Origin: Bacteroidota bacterium
GTDB taxonomy: Bacteria; Bacteroidota; Bacteroidia; 2-12-FULL-35-15
Direction: 5' to 3'
Assembly: GCA_947479085.1 (NCBI GenBank)
Contig: CANJYB010000003.1
Coordinates: forward strand, 186,001-250,000
Length of the DNA stretch: 64,000 bases
A model generated the notes under the pieces. It was not told where the DNA came from and searched no databases. It was given only the letters and a program-made list of their open reading frames with translations. The position numbers and the translations under genes are program-made. Positions 8,006 through 18,686 of the stretch are shown one piece after another; the first letter of the stretch is position 1, and every line of letters begins with the position of its first letter.

Positions 8006-9622
8006 ATGAAAAAATGTATTTTATGCTTAGCCTTGCTCGCCCCAATTGCACCAACTGTTGCTGTGAATCTTCCGGATGATTTTAAAAGTATATATACAAT
8101 AGCGGAGGCTTACTTGATAAACGAAAATTATAATGGAGCATTGCCCCATTACCTGAAACTGGAAGAAATGAAAATGGCGAATGCCAATATTGATTTTAAA
8201 ATAGGGTTGTGTTATCAGAATGCCTCCACTAATAAATCCAAAGCTATTCCTTATTTTTTGGCCGCATTAAAAAACATTACCACTGGAAAATACAAGGAAG
8301 GAGATTTGAAAGAAGAACACGCCCCCCTGTCGACCTAATATTACCTTGGGAAAGCTTATCAATTGAATTATGATTTTGATAACGCGAAAACAAATTACGA
8401 AATTTATAAGAAACAGCTTGGTTCAGGAACTAAAGTGGAGAGCGACCTGGAAGATGTGAACCACGATATTGAAACCTGTAATAATGCAAAGATATTAATG
8501 CAGGACAAGAAAAATGTGACTATCACTAACCTGGGAAAAAATGTAAATACAGAATTTGATGATTACTCTCCAGTTGTTTCATTAGATGAACAAACGCTGA
8601 TATATACCAGCAACAGACCTGGAGGCACGGGAAACGAAATGAAACCAAACGGGAATTTTTACGAGGATATTTATATCTCTCACCTGGAAAATGGAGAATG
8701 GAAAAAGTCGGTTTCGATAGGACCCAATATAAACACCAGTCAATGTGAAGCAAGTTTGAACCTTTCGGCAGACGGCCAGAAGTTGCTTATATATAAAGAT
8801 GATTTCGGGGATGGGAATATTTATTTGAGTGAGTTGAAAGGAAACGAATGGGGAGTGCCGGAACAATTGAAAGCAGGAATTAATTCGCCTGCATGGGAGA
8901 CACATGCCTGCCTTTCGGCTGATAACAAGATATTGTATTTTACAAGTGACCGACCGGGGGGATTTGGCGGAAGGGATATATATAAATGCCTTCAATTGCC
9001 AAACGGAAAATGGGGACCATCGCAAAATCTTGGAGAGGTTATTAATACCAAGTATGATGAGGATGGGGTTTTTATACATCCTGATGGGAAACAAATTTAT
9101 TTTTCATCAAAGGGGCATAACACGATGGGAGGATTTGATATTTTCACTTCTACCATTAACGATGAAAACGGATTCTGGTCGGCCCCGGTAAACATAGGAA
9201 ACCCGATTAATACACCTGATGATGATATATTTATGGTTACCACAGCTGATGGGAAGCGCGCTTTTATATCATCAGTAAAGGAAGGCGGATTGGGTGATAA
9301 AGATATATATATGGTTACCTATCCGGAGAATGAGCCTAGAGATATTACCATTATAATTGGTCGGATAGTAAATAAAACAAAGGAAGATATTTCGAAAAAC
9401 ACCATCACCATTACAAATGCAAAAACAAATGAAGTGGTGCAAACGCTGAGTGCAAACAGTGTGAGTGGGAAATTTGGTTCAAATTTGCCGATAGGCAAAA
9501 AGTATAAAATTTCTTATGCTGTAGGAGGGAAGGAAATATCAAATGAAGTAATTGAAGTGCCTATAGGTAAAGGTTACCAAATATTGGAAAAAGAGGTTGC
9601 CTATAATGGGAAAACAAAATGA
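8006..9622 (+). pseudogene. TPR/PD40 envelope protein gene interrupted by an in-frame TAA
   Basis: The reading frame runs from 8006 to 9622 but codon 111 (8336-8338) is TAA. Before it: signal peptide and TPR-like region ending HAPLST. After it: YYLGKAYQLNYDFDNAK, the direct continuation when compared with the next gene (HAPLST-YFYLAKAYHLNYEFDKA). The stop stands where the paralogue has a tyrosine codon, so one T/C-to-A change explains it. Downstream, the PD40 beta-propeller repeats (LSADGQKLLIYKDD, LSADNKILYFTSDRPGGFGG and others) and a carboxypeptidase-regulatory-like domain are intact. It lacks the C-terminal domain of the paralogue. It could be a recent pseudogene, a sequencing error, or a read-through gene. 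Confidence 0.8.
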
Positions 9623-9664
9623 TGAGAACGATAAAAGTAAAATAATAACAAACAGTATCCTTAC

Positions 9665-11935
9665 ATGAAATTTAATATGCAAAAAAGTATCCTTACTACT
9701 TTTCTATTTGTTTTATTCTTAAGTCCTTTGGCGAAAGCAAATCCACCGATAGATAAAAAGTATAAAATCATTTTTAATAAAGCGGAAGAATATTTTGTAA
9801 ATGAAAATTATCCGGCTGCATTGATATTGTATCTTCGTCTTGATTCGATTGAGAAGGCGAATGCGAACATAAATTTTAAAATAGGTATGAGTTATCTGAA
9901 CTCGGCAACTTATAAAACAAAATCGATACCTTACTTGGAAGCTGCATCGAAAGATGTTTCTGAGAAATTTAAAGAACTTACTGTGAAGGAAACGCATGCA
10001 CCTTTATCCACTTATTTTTATCTTGCAAAGGCATATCATTTGAATTATGAGTTTGATAAGGCTATTGAGATGTATGGAAAATATAAAGCAATACTGGAAA
10101 CAAATAAAAAGAATGCAGATGAAGTGGAAGAGATGAACCATTGCATTGAAACTTGTAACTATGGTAAAGAGTTGGTAAAGACTAAAAAGAATGTTATTGT
10201 AAAAAATCTCGGAGATGGGGTGAATACTAAATATCCTGAGTACTCTCCTGTGGTTTCACTTGATGAAGAAACATTAATATTTACTTCGAGAAGGAAAGGC
10301 GGAACTACTGATGATATACTACCAAATGGGCAATATTATGAAGATATATTGATATCTAAATATAAAGATGAAAAATGGGGACAGGCGGTTTCAATAGGCA
10401 GTAACATTAACACATACGGACATGAAGCAAGTATTAACATATCAGCAGATGGAACTAAACTATTAATTTATAAGGATGATAACGGAAACGGAAATATTTA
10501 TGAAAGTGAACTTAAAGGAAGTGAGTGGGGGAACCCGAAATATGAAATGACACCGGTTAATTCGGACTCGTGGGAAACACATGCCTGCTATAGTTCAGAT
10601 AATAGAATTCTTTATTTTGCGAGTGACCGGCCAGGGGGGTATGGAGGAAGAGATATTTATAAATGCCTGAAACTTCCGAACGGGAAATGGGGACCAGCAC
10701 AAAACCTTGGAGATACTATTAATACGAAATATGATGAAGACGATGTTTTTATTCACCCGGATGGAAAACAAATTTTCTTTTCGTCAAAGGGGCATAATTC
10801 GATGGGAGGATTTGATATTTTTACTTCTCTTATTGATAATGAAAATGGTTTCTGGTCGACACCGATTAATTATGGTTATCCGGTAAATACAACGGATGAT
10901 GATGTTTTCCTGATTACTTCACCAGATGGGAGAAGGGCTTTCTTTTCGTCAGACCAGGAAGGCGGGTATGGAGAAAAAGATATTTACATGATTCAATTTC
11001 CGGATTATGAACCAAGAGATATTACTATTTTGGTAGGAAGGATTCTTAATAATTCGTCAGAGGATATTACAGATAACAGAATATATATAATAAATACAAG
11101 CAAAGGAGATACTGTGCAGGTGCTGAATGCAAACAGTTCGACAGGTAAATTTGGTGCTAATTTGCCTGTAGGTGATTCGTATAAGACAAACTATTACGTG
11201 AATGGGAAACAGTTTTTCAGTGAGGTTTTGGTTGCGCCAAGAAATGTTGGATACAGGGCATTGAAAAGAAATGTACCTTATAACGGTAAACATACTGTGG
11301 ATGAGGTAATGATAACCAATACTCCGGAACCTGAGAAAATAGATACTATTAAAGTGGTTGACAGAAGTAAGAAAGTAGAACGCAACTTTGTGGTAGATAC
11401 CACTCAGATTATAGATGTAGCTCCTGTAGTAAAAAATATGCCAGCAACGGCGGTTGCGAAACAAGTGGTGGAACCAGTTAAACCATTAGTGGAGGAAGGG
11501 AAGAACCCAAAAGAAGTGCCTCAGGCAAGTGCTAATAAATGTGATATGACAAAGACAAGCTATCAATTGAACTTTAAATATAACCGAAAGGAAATTGATT
11601 CGAATTCGGATGAGTTTAGAAATTTTATTGATGAGATTAATTATTGTTTACAATCAAATTCTTCTTTTAAAATTGAAATAGAATCGAGTGCTTCCAATGT
11701 GCCTACAAAAACCTATAAAACAAATGATAACCTTGCGAACGTAAGAGCAAAAGCTGCTCATAATAAAGTATTGATTGCATTGCTTAAAAAGGGATTCAAG
11801 GAGTCGCAACTTAATTTTGTGGAACCAAAATCAATGGTTCAAGGACCAGAATACAAAAAAGATGCAAAAAGAAATAAATCTACTTATGAGCAATTTCAGT
11901 ATATTAAAATTAACCTAAGTGTAATAAACAATTAA
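9665..11935 (+). CDS. TPR/PD40 protein with divergent OmpA-like C-terminal domain
   Basis: 756 residues with a signal peptide (cleavage near AKANPP). Order: TPR-like helices (about 35-165, FNKAEEYFVNENYPAALILYL), a PD40 beta-propeller (about 175-450, repeated SxDxxxLxFxSxRxGGxGxxDIY blades), a CarboxypepD_reg-like domain (about 455-550), a polar linker, and a C-terminal domain (about 622-756). The last has an OmpA-like spacing, but the peptidoglycan-binding GHTD segment is replaced by SSASNVPT, while N-x-LA-x-VRA remains. The architecture resembles PorE-type proteins linked to T9SS. It belongs to a five-gene tandem family. Confidence 0.8.
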   Translation: MKFNMQKSILTTFLFVLFLSPLAKANPPIDKKYKIIFNKAEEYFVNENYPAALILYLRLDSIEKANANINFKIGMSYLNSATYKTKSIPYLEAASKDVSEKFKELTVKETHAPLSTYFYLAKAYHLNYEFDKAIEMYGKYKAILETNKKNADEVEEMNHCIETCNYGKELVKTKKNVIVKNLGDGVNTKYPEYSPVVSLDEETLIFTSRRKGGTTDDILPNGQYYEDILISKYKDEKWGQAVSIGSNINTYGHEASINISADGTKLLIYKDDNGNGNIYESELKGSEWGNPKYEMTPVNSDSWETHACYSSDNRILYFASDRPGGYGGRDIYKCLKLPNGKWGPAQNLGDTINTKYDEDDVFIHPDGKQIFFSSKGHNSMGGFDIFTSLIDNENGFWSTPINYGYPVNTTDDDVFLITSPDGRRAFFSSDQEGGYGEKDIYMIQFPDYEPRDITILVGRILNNSSEDITDNRIYIINTSKGDTVQVLNANSSTGKFGANLPVGDSYKTNYYVNGKQFFSEVLVAPRNVGYRALKRNVPYNGKHTVDEVMITNTPEPEKIDTIKVVDRSKKVERNFVVDTTQIIDVAPVVKNMPATAVAKQVVEPVKPLVEEGKNPKEVPQASANKCDMTKTSYQLNFKYNRKEIDSNSDEFRNFIDEINYCLQSNSSFKIEIESSASNVPTKTYKTNDNLANVRAKAAHNKVLIALLKKGFKESQLNFVEPKSMVQGPEYKKDAKRNKSTYEQFQYIKINLSVINN

Positions 11936-12036
11936 GGAATTATTATTAATGTATCTAAATTTTGCCATTTTGTTAAGTTGAAAAGGTGTTGAGTTTTTAT
12001 ATGTAACAAAAAATGAAAACGGCATTAAATAAAAAG

Positions 12037-12044
12037 TATATTTG
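12037..12044 (+). promoter_or_regulatory. Candidate -7 element for the gene at 12081
   Basis: TATATTTG matches TAnnTTTG, 36 bases before the ATG. No convincing -33 TTG is seen, so this rests on one box. Confidence 0.35.
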
Positions 12045-12080
12045 TAGTCTTATTTACATAGACCATTTATTTTAGAAATT

Positions 12081-14354
12081 ATGAAGAAAGTCATTACTAT
12101 TATTTTGTTTACATTCATTAGTGTATACAATTTCGCACAGAAAAAAATCGGTGATTATTCATCCAATGTGAAACAAGCCAATCTTTTGATTCTTGAACAG
12201 AATTATGGTTCAGCTTTGCCCTATTTGCTTAAAGCTTATCATTTGGATTCACTTAATGCCAATGTAAATTATCTTATAGGGTTGTGTTATTTAGAATCGG
12301 AAGCGCAGAAGAGCAAAGCATTGCCATACCTTGAATTTGCAGCCGAAAATATCAGTCACAACTATGTATCGGATGATACAAAGGAAAAGAAAGCACCTGA
12401 AAATACATATAAACTATTAGGAATAGCTTATCGATTGAAGAATCAACTGAATGAATCGAATACTTTCTTTGCAAAATTTAAAGAATTGGTGGGAACAAAA
12501 AACAAAGAGATTACTGATGACCTTGAAAGGCAAATACAAACCAACATTACTGCAGTGGATTTTCAGGTAGATCACGAGGATTTTAAAGTAGTGAACCTTG
12601 GGGACAGCATAAATACAGCCTATCCAGAATACAATCCCGTTGTTTCTTCGGATGAGTCTTCGTTATATTTCACCGGAAGAAGACAGGATGGAACAGGGTT
12701 GGAAAAAACAGAAACAGGTCAATATTATGAAGATGTTTTTCAATGTAAAAAGAAAAAGGATGGTACGTGGAGTAAGCCAAAATGGATGGGAGCAAATGTA
12801 AATTCAGTAGATAATGAGGCGGTTTATTCTATTTCAGCTGATGGACAACAATTGTTTGTAGGACGCGATATTAATGAAGGAGATATTTATGTAAGTAAGT
12901 TCACAGGATCTAATTGGGGAGGATTAACGAACCTAGGTCCGAATGTAAACTCAAAATATGAAGAGTCTTTTGCAAGCTTAAGTAGAGATGGAAATACACT
13001 TTATTTTGTTAGTACAAGAAAAGAAGGAGGTTTAGGAGGAAAGGATATATGGTCGTGTGTTAAACAACCTGACGGAAGCTGGAGTTCGGCAACTAATCTT
13101 GGGCCTACTATAAACACTATTTATGATGAAGAGTCTCCTTACCTAAGTACAGATGGTAAAACTCTTTATTTCAGTTCGAAGGGGCATCAAAATATGGGAG
13201 GGTATGATGTTTTTAAATCAGTTAAAAATAGTTTAGGTAACTGGAGTGAACCAATGAATTTAAAACCTCCAGTAAATACAACAGACGATGATTTGTATTA
13301 TTCTATGTCTTCAGATGGAAAACATATTTATTTTTCTTCTCCCAGAAGTGGTGGTAAAGGTGACAGAGATTTGTATATGATTAACCTTGAGAAACCTGAT
13401 GAAAAAGTTACGTTAATAGAAGGAGTGCTTACTTTTAATGGAACAATGAACATACCGGATAATGTTCACATTACCGTTACTGATGAAAAAACCACTTCAG
13501 TAGAGGCAGACCTGAGCCCCAATAAATCCACCGGTAAATATGTTATAATTTTTCATCCGGGAGTAAATGGAAAAACATTTAAGTTGAAATATGATGCCCA
13601 GGGATTTGAGCCTTTTACACAAACTGTTTCTTTGCCATCTAATTCTACTTATAATGAACTTGAAAAAGAGTTACAACTTAAAACGGTGAACCTTGAAAGT
13701 AAAACTCCCGGAACTATAAATATTTCAGGAACAATAAAAGATAATAAAGGTAGACCTATTCCTGCTTCTCAAATAGTTGTAAAAAATAATATTACCGGTT
13801 TGCAGGTAAGTATCAACTATTGTACAACTGATTCAGGAGCTTATTATTTTATTTTAAAAAGCGGAGATAATTATAACCTGACGTATGAAGCAGAGGGATA
13901 TTTATTCCAATCAGAAAATATAAACGCACCGAAACAGGAAAATTATGCTGTAATTAAAAAGAATATTGTTTTAGAAAAACTGGAAACCGGAGCGAAAATA
14001 GTTTTAAATAACATTTTCTTTGATTCAAATAAATCAGTTTTAAGGGCTGAGTCTAATAGCGAGGTTGATAAGGTGTATACGTTAATGCAAAAAAATCCTA
14101 ATTTAGTAATAGAAGTTGATGGACATACAGATAATCAAGGGAATAACGAAGCTAATTTAACATTATCTCAAGCGAGGTCTCAATCTGTAGTAAATGCAAT
14201 TGTGAAAAAGGGTGTTGATGTAAAGCGATTAAAGGCAAAAGGTATGGGTTCAAGTATGCCGATTGCTCCAAATGCTTTGCCAAACGGGAAACCGAACCCT
14301 GAAGGTATGCAATTGAACAGAAGAGTGGAATTGAAAATTGTTACGGCACAATAA
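12081..14354 (+). CDS. TPR-PD40-CarboxypepD_reg-OmpA protein (PorE-like architecture)
   Basis: 757 residues with a signal peptide (MKKVITIILFTFISVYNFAQ). Order: TPR-like region (about 25-150), PD40 propeller (about 165-445), two carboxypeptidase-regulatory-like domains (about 450-545 and 555-630), then a canonical OmpA/MotB peptidoglycan-binding domain (about 640-757). The OmpA domain has IFFDSNKSVLRAES, VDGHTDNQGNNEAN, LSQARSQSVV and NRRVELKI. Unlike its neighbours it keeps the GHTD aspartate and the arginine that contact diaminopimelate. This is the order described for PorE, an accessory component that ties the T9SS to peptidoglycan. The family is large in Bacteroidota, so orthology is not proven. 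Confidence 0.85.
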   Translation: MKKVITIILFTFISVYNFAQKKIGDYSSNVKQANLLILEQNYGSALPYLLKAYHLDSLNANVNYLIGLCYLESEAQKSKALPYLEFAAENISHNYVSDDTKEKKAPENTYKLLGIAYRLKNQLNESNTFFAKFKELVGTKNKEITDDLERQIQTNITAVDFQVDHEDFKVVNLGDSINTAYPEYNPVVSSDESSLYFTGRRQDGTGLEKTETGQYYEDVFQCKKKKDGTWSKPKWMGANVNSVDNEAVYSISADGQQLFVGRDINEGDIYVSKFTGSNWGGLTNLGPNVNSKYEESFASLSRDGNTLYFVSTRKEGGLGGKDIWSCVKQPDGSWSSATNLGPTINTIYDEESPYLSTDGKTLYFSSKGHQNMGGYDVFKSVKNSLGNWSEPMNLKPPVNTTDDDLYYSMSSDGKHIYFSSPRSGGKGDRDLYMINLEKPDEKVTLIEGVLTFNGTMNIPDNVHITVTDEKTTSVEADLSPNKSTGKYVIIFHPGVNGKTFKLKYDAQGFEPFTQTVSLPSNSTYNELEKELQLKTVNLESKTPGTINISGTIKDNKGRPIPASQIVVKNNITGLQVSINYCTTDSGAYYFILKSGDNYNLTYEAEGYLFQSENINAPKQENYAVIKKNIVLEKLETGAKIVLNNIFFDSNKSVLRAESNSEVDKVYTLMQKNPNLVIEVDGHTDNQGNNEANLTLSQARSQSVVNAIVKKGVDVKRLKAKGMGSSMPIAPNALPNGKPNPEGMQLNRRVELKIVTAQ

Positions 14355-14482
14355 AAAAGTTCAATTATTATTATTTTCATGTATAAAATTTATTATTTTT
14401 ACCAACATTACTAAATTAATTTGTTTTCGGTTTGGTTAAACGAAGGTAAAACAACAAACAACAAACATAAACCCTTACAGCT

Positions 14483-16891
14483 ATGCAAAAATTACTATTT
14501 ATTACTTTTTCAGTTTTCGTTTTAAATTTAACATCGATAGGTCAAGTTCCTGAAAAAGTGCTTTATAATATGCTTTATAAAGAGAAATTTACTGAGGGTA
14601 ACTATCTGATACTTGAGGAAAATTACCCGCAGGCATTAAAGGTCTTTCTAGAAGCCTATAAGATCGATTCAACGAATTCGAATATCAATTATAAGATAGG
14701 GTATTGTTATTTAAAAACAGAAAGTTCGAAGCAATTGTCATTACGCTACTTAGCTAAAGGCGTGAAAAATACCACCAAGAATTATGATGATATGGAGAAG
14801 GATGAAAAGGTGGCACCAATAAATGCATATTATTATTATGGAAGGGCACTTCATTTAAATTATAAATTTGATGAAGCGATAGCCAATTATGAAAAATTCA
14901 AGTCGTTTTTGTCTGCAGGGAAACATTCTGAATTAATTAAGGATGTTAATCGTCAGATTGAAATAAGTAATTATGCTAAACAAGCTGTAGCTACCCCTGT
15001 TAATTTTATTATAAAAAACATGGGAGACAGTATCAATTCGCCTTATCCAGATTACAGTTCAGTTATTTCGGCTGATGAGAACGAATTGATTTTTACCTCA
15101 AGAAGACTAGGAAGCACTGGAGGAGATATTACTGACGATGGTAGGTTTTATGAAGATATTTATATTTCATATAAAAAGAAGGATGGTTCGTGGACTTCAC
15201 CTAAATCAATAAGCCCAAACATTAATAGCAATGAGCATGAAGCTTCTGTTGGTTTAATTGCTGATGGGCAAACTTTGATAATATATAAAGATCCGAATGG
15301 AGGAGATATTTATACAAGCAGACTAGATGGTGAAAACTGGACGTTTCCTGAACCAATGGGATCAGATATAAATACTTCAAGTTGGGAAACAAGCGCGTGT
15401 TTAACACCTGACGGAAATACCCTTTACTTTGTGAGTAACCGCCCTGGAGGAAAAGGAGGACGTGACATTTGGACATGTACAAAATTACCAAATGGAAAAT
15501 GGAGTAAGGCAAATAACTTAGGGTCGCCTATTAATACTGAATATGACGAAGAATCTCCATTTATTCACCCAAGTGATAATATTTTATTTTTCAGTTCTAC
15601 TGGTCATGCCCAAAATATGGGAGGTTTTGATATTTTCTTTTCGGAGAAAACTGAAAAAGGATGGGGCGAGCCACAAAATATGGGTTACCCAATAAATACA
15701 ACAGATGACGATTTATATTATGTAACTTCACCTGATGGAAAAAGAGGATATTATTCTTCTTCGTTGCAGGCAGATGGTTTTGGAGAAAAGGATATTTATA
15801 GTGTTTCTACCCCTGACAGAAAAGAACAAGCATTGGTGCTAATAAAAGGAGTAATTATTCCTTATCCGGGAGACCCAATGCCAACGGATTTAGAAGTGAT
15901 AGCAACAAATAATGAGAGTGGATTAATAGGCAGATATTTACCATTGCTTCGTGATGGCACTTTTGTGATAATAATACCGCCTAACAGTAAGTATACTATT
16001 TCTTATCAGCAAAACGGAGAAGAGTTTAAGGGTGAAGAAATAGGGCCTTTTGAGCCAGTTTATCAGGAAATCCATAAGGAAATACATCTTGCTCAACAAA
16101 AGAAAGGGGTTCCGGTTTCTGTTTTGGGTGAAGAACCTCATAAAGTAGAACCTAAGGAAACAAAACCTGCATTTACAAAAGGAGAAGTTATTTCTGCTGA
16201 GGGTGAGTTAACTGATAAAGATGGTAAACCATTGAAAAACAAAAAAGTTAATTTGGTGAACTCTAAAGGCGAAGTGGTAAAGACGATGAATACTAATAAC
16301 AATGGTTCATTTTCTTTCACCAAACTTGATCCGAATGAAGATTACACCTTGGTTTCGGAAGAACCATCTCTTGCATTGGGTAAAAAATCTAAAATAAGAT
16401 TTAAAGATGGTAAAAATAAAGTGTTTTCAACCAAAGATTTGAGTAACCTAAAAGATGTAGGTGTTGCAAGCCATAAAGCCAGCAATGAAGAACACCACGA
16501 ACAATTGGCTACTGTAAATGCACTTAAATTTGAAATGCATTACAAGTACAATGTAACAGAAGTGGATGTGAACGATTCTCCATTCAAACAATATATTGAT
16601 AATCTTGTTGCCCTTTTGAAAACAAATGGAAGCATAAGTATAAAAATCAACTCAAGTGCATCCCAGGTTCCTACTCGTAAATTTGCCTCTAACAAGGAGT
16701 TGGCAAACGCAAGAGCAGAAAAGATAAAGGAGCAACTGATACAAGGATTAAAAGATAAAGGAGTCGATATGAGTAAAGTTACTTTTGCGAAAGTAACATC
16801 TGGAGTTAATGGTCCTGCTTACGGTTCGGATTATTTAATCGACAAAGCGAAGTATGAGGCATTCCAATTCTCAAAAGTAAGTGCTTATTAA
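14483..16891 (+). CDS. TPR/PD40 protein with divergent OmpA-like C-terminal domain
   Basis: 802 residues, the longest of the cluster. Signal peptide (MQKLLFITFSVFVLNLTSIG), TPR-like region (about 35-160), PD40 propeller (about 170-445), a carboxypeptidase-regulatory-like segment, a second Ig-like regulatory domain (about 565-650, GELTDKDGKPLKNKKVNLV) and a C-terminal OmpA-like domain (about 680-802). As in the 9665 gene, the GHTD site is replaced by SSASQVPT, with ELANARAEK in place of the usual LSxxRA helix. Its overall similarity is to that gene rather than to 12081. Loss of peptidoglycan contacts is inferred. Confidence 0.8.
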   Translation: MQKLLFITFSVFVLNLTSIGQVPEKVLYNMLYKEKFTEGNYLILEENYPQALKVFLEAYKIDSTNSNINYKIGYCYLKTESSKQLSLRYLAKGVKNTTKNYDDMEKDEKVAPINAYYYYGRALHLNYKFDEAIANYEKFKSFLSAGKHSELIKDVNRQIEISNYAKQAVATPVNFIIKNMGDSINSPYPDYSSVISADENELIFTSRRLGSTGGDITDDGRFYEDIYISYKKKDGSWTSPKSISPNINSNEHEASVGLIADGQTLIIYKDPNGGDIYTSRLDGENWTFPEPMGSDINTSSWETSACLTPDGNTLYFVSNRPGGKGGRDIWTCTKLPNGKWSKANNLGSPINTEYDEESPFIHPSDNILFFSSTGHAQNMGGFDIFFSEKTEKGWGEPQNMGYPINTTDDDLYYVTSPDGKRGYYSSSLQADGFGEKDIYSVSTPDRKEQALVLIKGVIIPYPGDPMPTDLEVIATNNESGLIGRYLPLLRDGTFVIIIPPNSKYTISYQQNGEEFKGEEIGPFEPVYQEIHKEIHLAQQKKGVPVSVLGEEPHKVEPKETKPAFTKGEVISAEGELTDKDGKPLKNKKVNLVNSKGEVVKTMNTNNNGSFSFTKLDPNEDYTLVSEEPSLALGKKSKIRFKDGKNKVFSTKDLSNLKDVGVASHKASNEEHHEQLATVNALKFEMHYKYNVTEVDVNDSPFKQYIDNLVALLKTNGSISIKINSSASQVPTRKFASNKELANARAEKIKEQLIQGLKDKGVDMSKVTFAKVTSGVNGPAYGSDYLIDKAKYEAFQFSKVSAY

Positions 16892-16916
16892 AGACAGATT
16901 TTTTTATTTGATTAGT

Positions 16917-16951
16917 AAAACTCTGGTTCATAGTAACCGGAGTTTTTTTTT
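16917..16951 (+). terminator. Intrinsic terminator after the 14483 gene
   Basis: ACTCTGGTT and AACCGGAGT pair (one G-U) around CATAGT, followed by nine T. It separates the fifth paralogue from the rest of the cluster. Confidence 0.85.
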
Positions 16952-17114
16952 ATGTGTTGTTTCTAATATGAAGATTTTGAGTTTTTACTTCCTTTTATTC
17001 CTATCTGTTTATCTATTGACTAATATTTTAAAAACCTAAAATGACTATTCAATAATAATAATTTGTACTTTCACAGTCCAATTTATTAAAAAGCGAAAAT
17101 TTTCAGTTATCAAT

Positions 17115-18686
17115 ATGAAGAAATTAGTACTCGTTTTTCTTTTTATTTATTTACCTGTCATTGTTATAGAAGCACAAAGTACAAAACAGCCTTCCAATAG
17201 CAAAAATAAATACATTGACCCTGGCGAAGCCAAGGAGCATTTTAATCATAATAATTTTTTGTGGGCTATGCCTGTGTATAAGCAACTTTTGAAGCAGGAC
17301 CCTTCCAATGGTGAGTATAATCATAAGTTAGGAATGTGTTATCTGAATACCAATATTAATAAAACCCTTGCTATTCCATATTTAGAAAAGGCAGCAGCAG
17401 CAAATAAAACAGATAAGACTATTGTATATAGCCTTGGATTAGCATATCAGTATGCGGGAAGATTTGATGATGCCATAACTATTTATAAAGAATATATAAA
17501 GGGTGCAATACCTAAGGATAAAGAAAAGGCGGAGCACCAGATTGAATCGTGTGAAAACGGAAAAGAATTTATTAAACATCCCAAAAACATTACCTATGAA
17601 AATCTGGGAAAAGATATTAATTCTGAATTTCCTGACTATTATCCTTTTGTTTCAGAAGATGAAAACACACTTGCATTTACAACCCGAAGGAAGGAAAATC
17701 TGGGAGGGAAGGTGGAAGTTGATGGATATTTTTCATCGGATATTTATATTTCAAAAAAAGTAAATGGGGTGTGGGGCAAACCAGTTAATCTTGGAGGGCC
17801 TATAAATACCAGGTACGATGAACAAGTGGTAAGCCTTTCACCGGATGGGAGCAAGATGATAATATACATGGACAGGATAGATAGTCTTGGAAATATATAT
17901 GAAGCAAAAGAAAAAGATAAAGCATTTAAAAGAATGGTAAAATTAAGTGCTAATGTAAATTCCGATTTTGAAACATCGGGTTCTATATCACCTGATGGAA
18001 ATACCATTTTTTTTGCCAGTAAAAGAGAAGGAGGAATGGGCGAAACAGATATTTACCTTGCAAGAAAATTACCTAACGGGCAATGGGCAAAAGCACAAAA
18101 CCTTGGTAAAAAAATAAATACTACATATAAAGAAGATTTTCCGGAGATAGCTCCTGACGGAGTAACGCTCTATTTTTCTTCGCAGGGACATGATGGTATG
18201 GGAGATTTTGATTTGTTTCAAAGCACCTGGAATCCAGAAGGAAATACCTGGACCATTCCGGTAAACCTTGGTTATCCGATTAATTCTGTAGGGGAAGAAA
18301 GAAGTATTTCATTTGCAAAGAATGATAAAGTAGCTTATATATCAGCTCTTCGCCCTGAAGGGTTCGGTGATTTGGATATTTATAAAGTTACATTTCATAG
18401 TGATAGTAATATAGTATTACAAAACTATGTGAGAACTTCTGACAGTTCAAAAACTATAGATGCTTCGGTATCAATTGTGAATCTTGCCACCAAAGGAACG
18501 GATGCTGTGCCATTAAATTATACTCCCAATCATGTTTCAGGAAAGTTCATTTCATTTCTTGCACCTGGAAAATATGAAATTACGATTACATCCAAAGGAT
18601 ATAAAACTTATACCAAAGAGTTTGTGGTTTCAGAAAAAACAAATGAAGAAGACGATACAATAAAAAAATTTACACTCAAAAAATGA
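17115..18686 (+). CDS. TPR/PD40 envelope protein without OmpA domain
   Basis: 523 residues: signal peptide (MKKLVLVFLFIYLPVIVIEA), TPR-like helices (about 30-150, EHFNHNNFLWAMPVYKQLL), PD40 propeller (about 165-430, e.g. LSPDGSKMIIYMD and SPDGNTIFFASKREGGMG), and one carboxypeptidase-regulatory-like domain to the end. It ends where the longer paralogues add an OmpA-like domain, so it resembles a natural version of the shorter, broken first gene. The stop codon overlaps the start of the exonuclease gene (ATGA), indicating translational coupling to a cytosolic enzyme of unrelated function. Confidence 0.82.
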   Translation: MKKLVLVFLFIYLPVIVIEAQSTKQPSNSKNKYIDPGEAKEHFNHNNFLWAMPVYKQLLKQDPSNGEYNHKLGMCYLNTNINKTLAIPYLEKAAAANKTDKTIVYSLGLAYQYAGRFDDAITIYKEYIKGAIPKDKEKAEHQIESCENGKEFIKHPKNITYENLGKDINSEFPDYYPFVSEDENTLAFTTRRKENLGGKVEVDGYFSSDIYISKKVNGVWGKPVNLGGPINTRYDEQVVSLSPDGSKMIIYMDRIDSLGNIYEAKEKDKAFKRMVKLSANVNSDFETSGSISPDGNTIFFASKREGGMGETDIYLARKLPNGQWAKAQNLGKKINTTYKEDFPEIAPDGVTLYFSSQGHDGMGDFDLFQSTWNPEGNTWTIPVNLGYPINSVGEERSISFAKNDKVAYISALRPEGFGDLDIYKVTFHSDSNIVLQNYVRTSDSSKTIDASVSIVNLATKGTDAVPLNYTPNHVSGKFISFLAPGKYEITITSKGYKTYTKEFVVSEKTNEEDDTIKKFTLKK

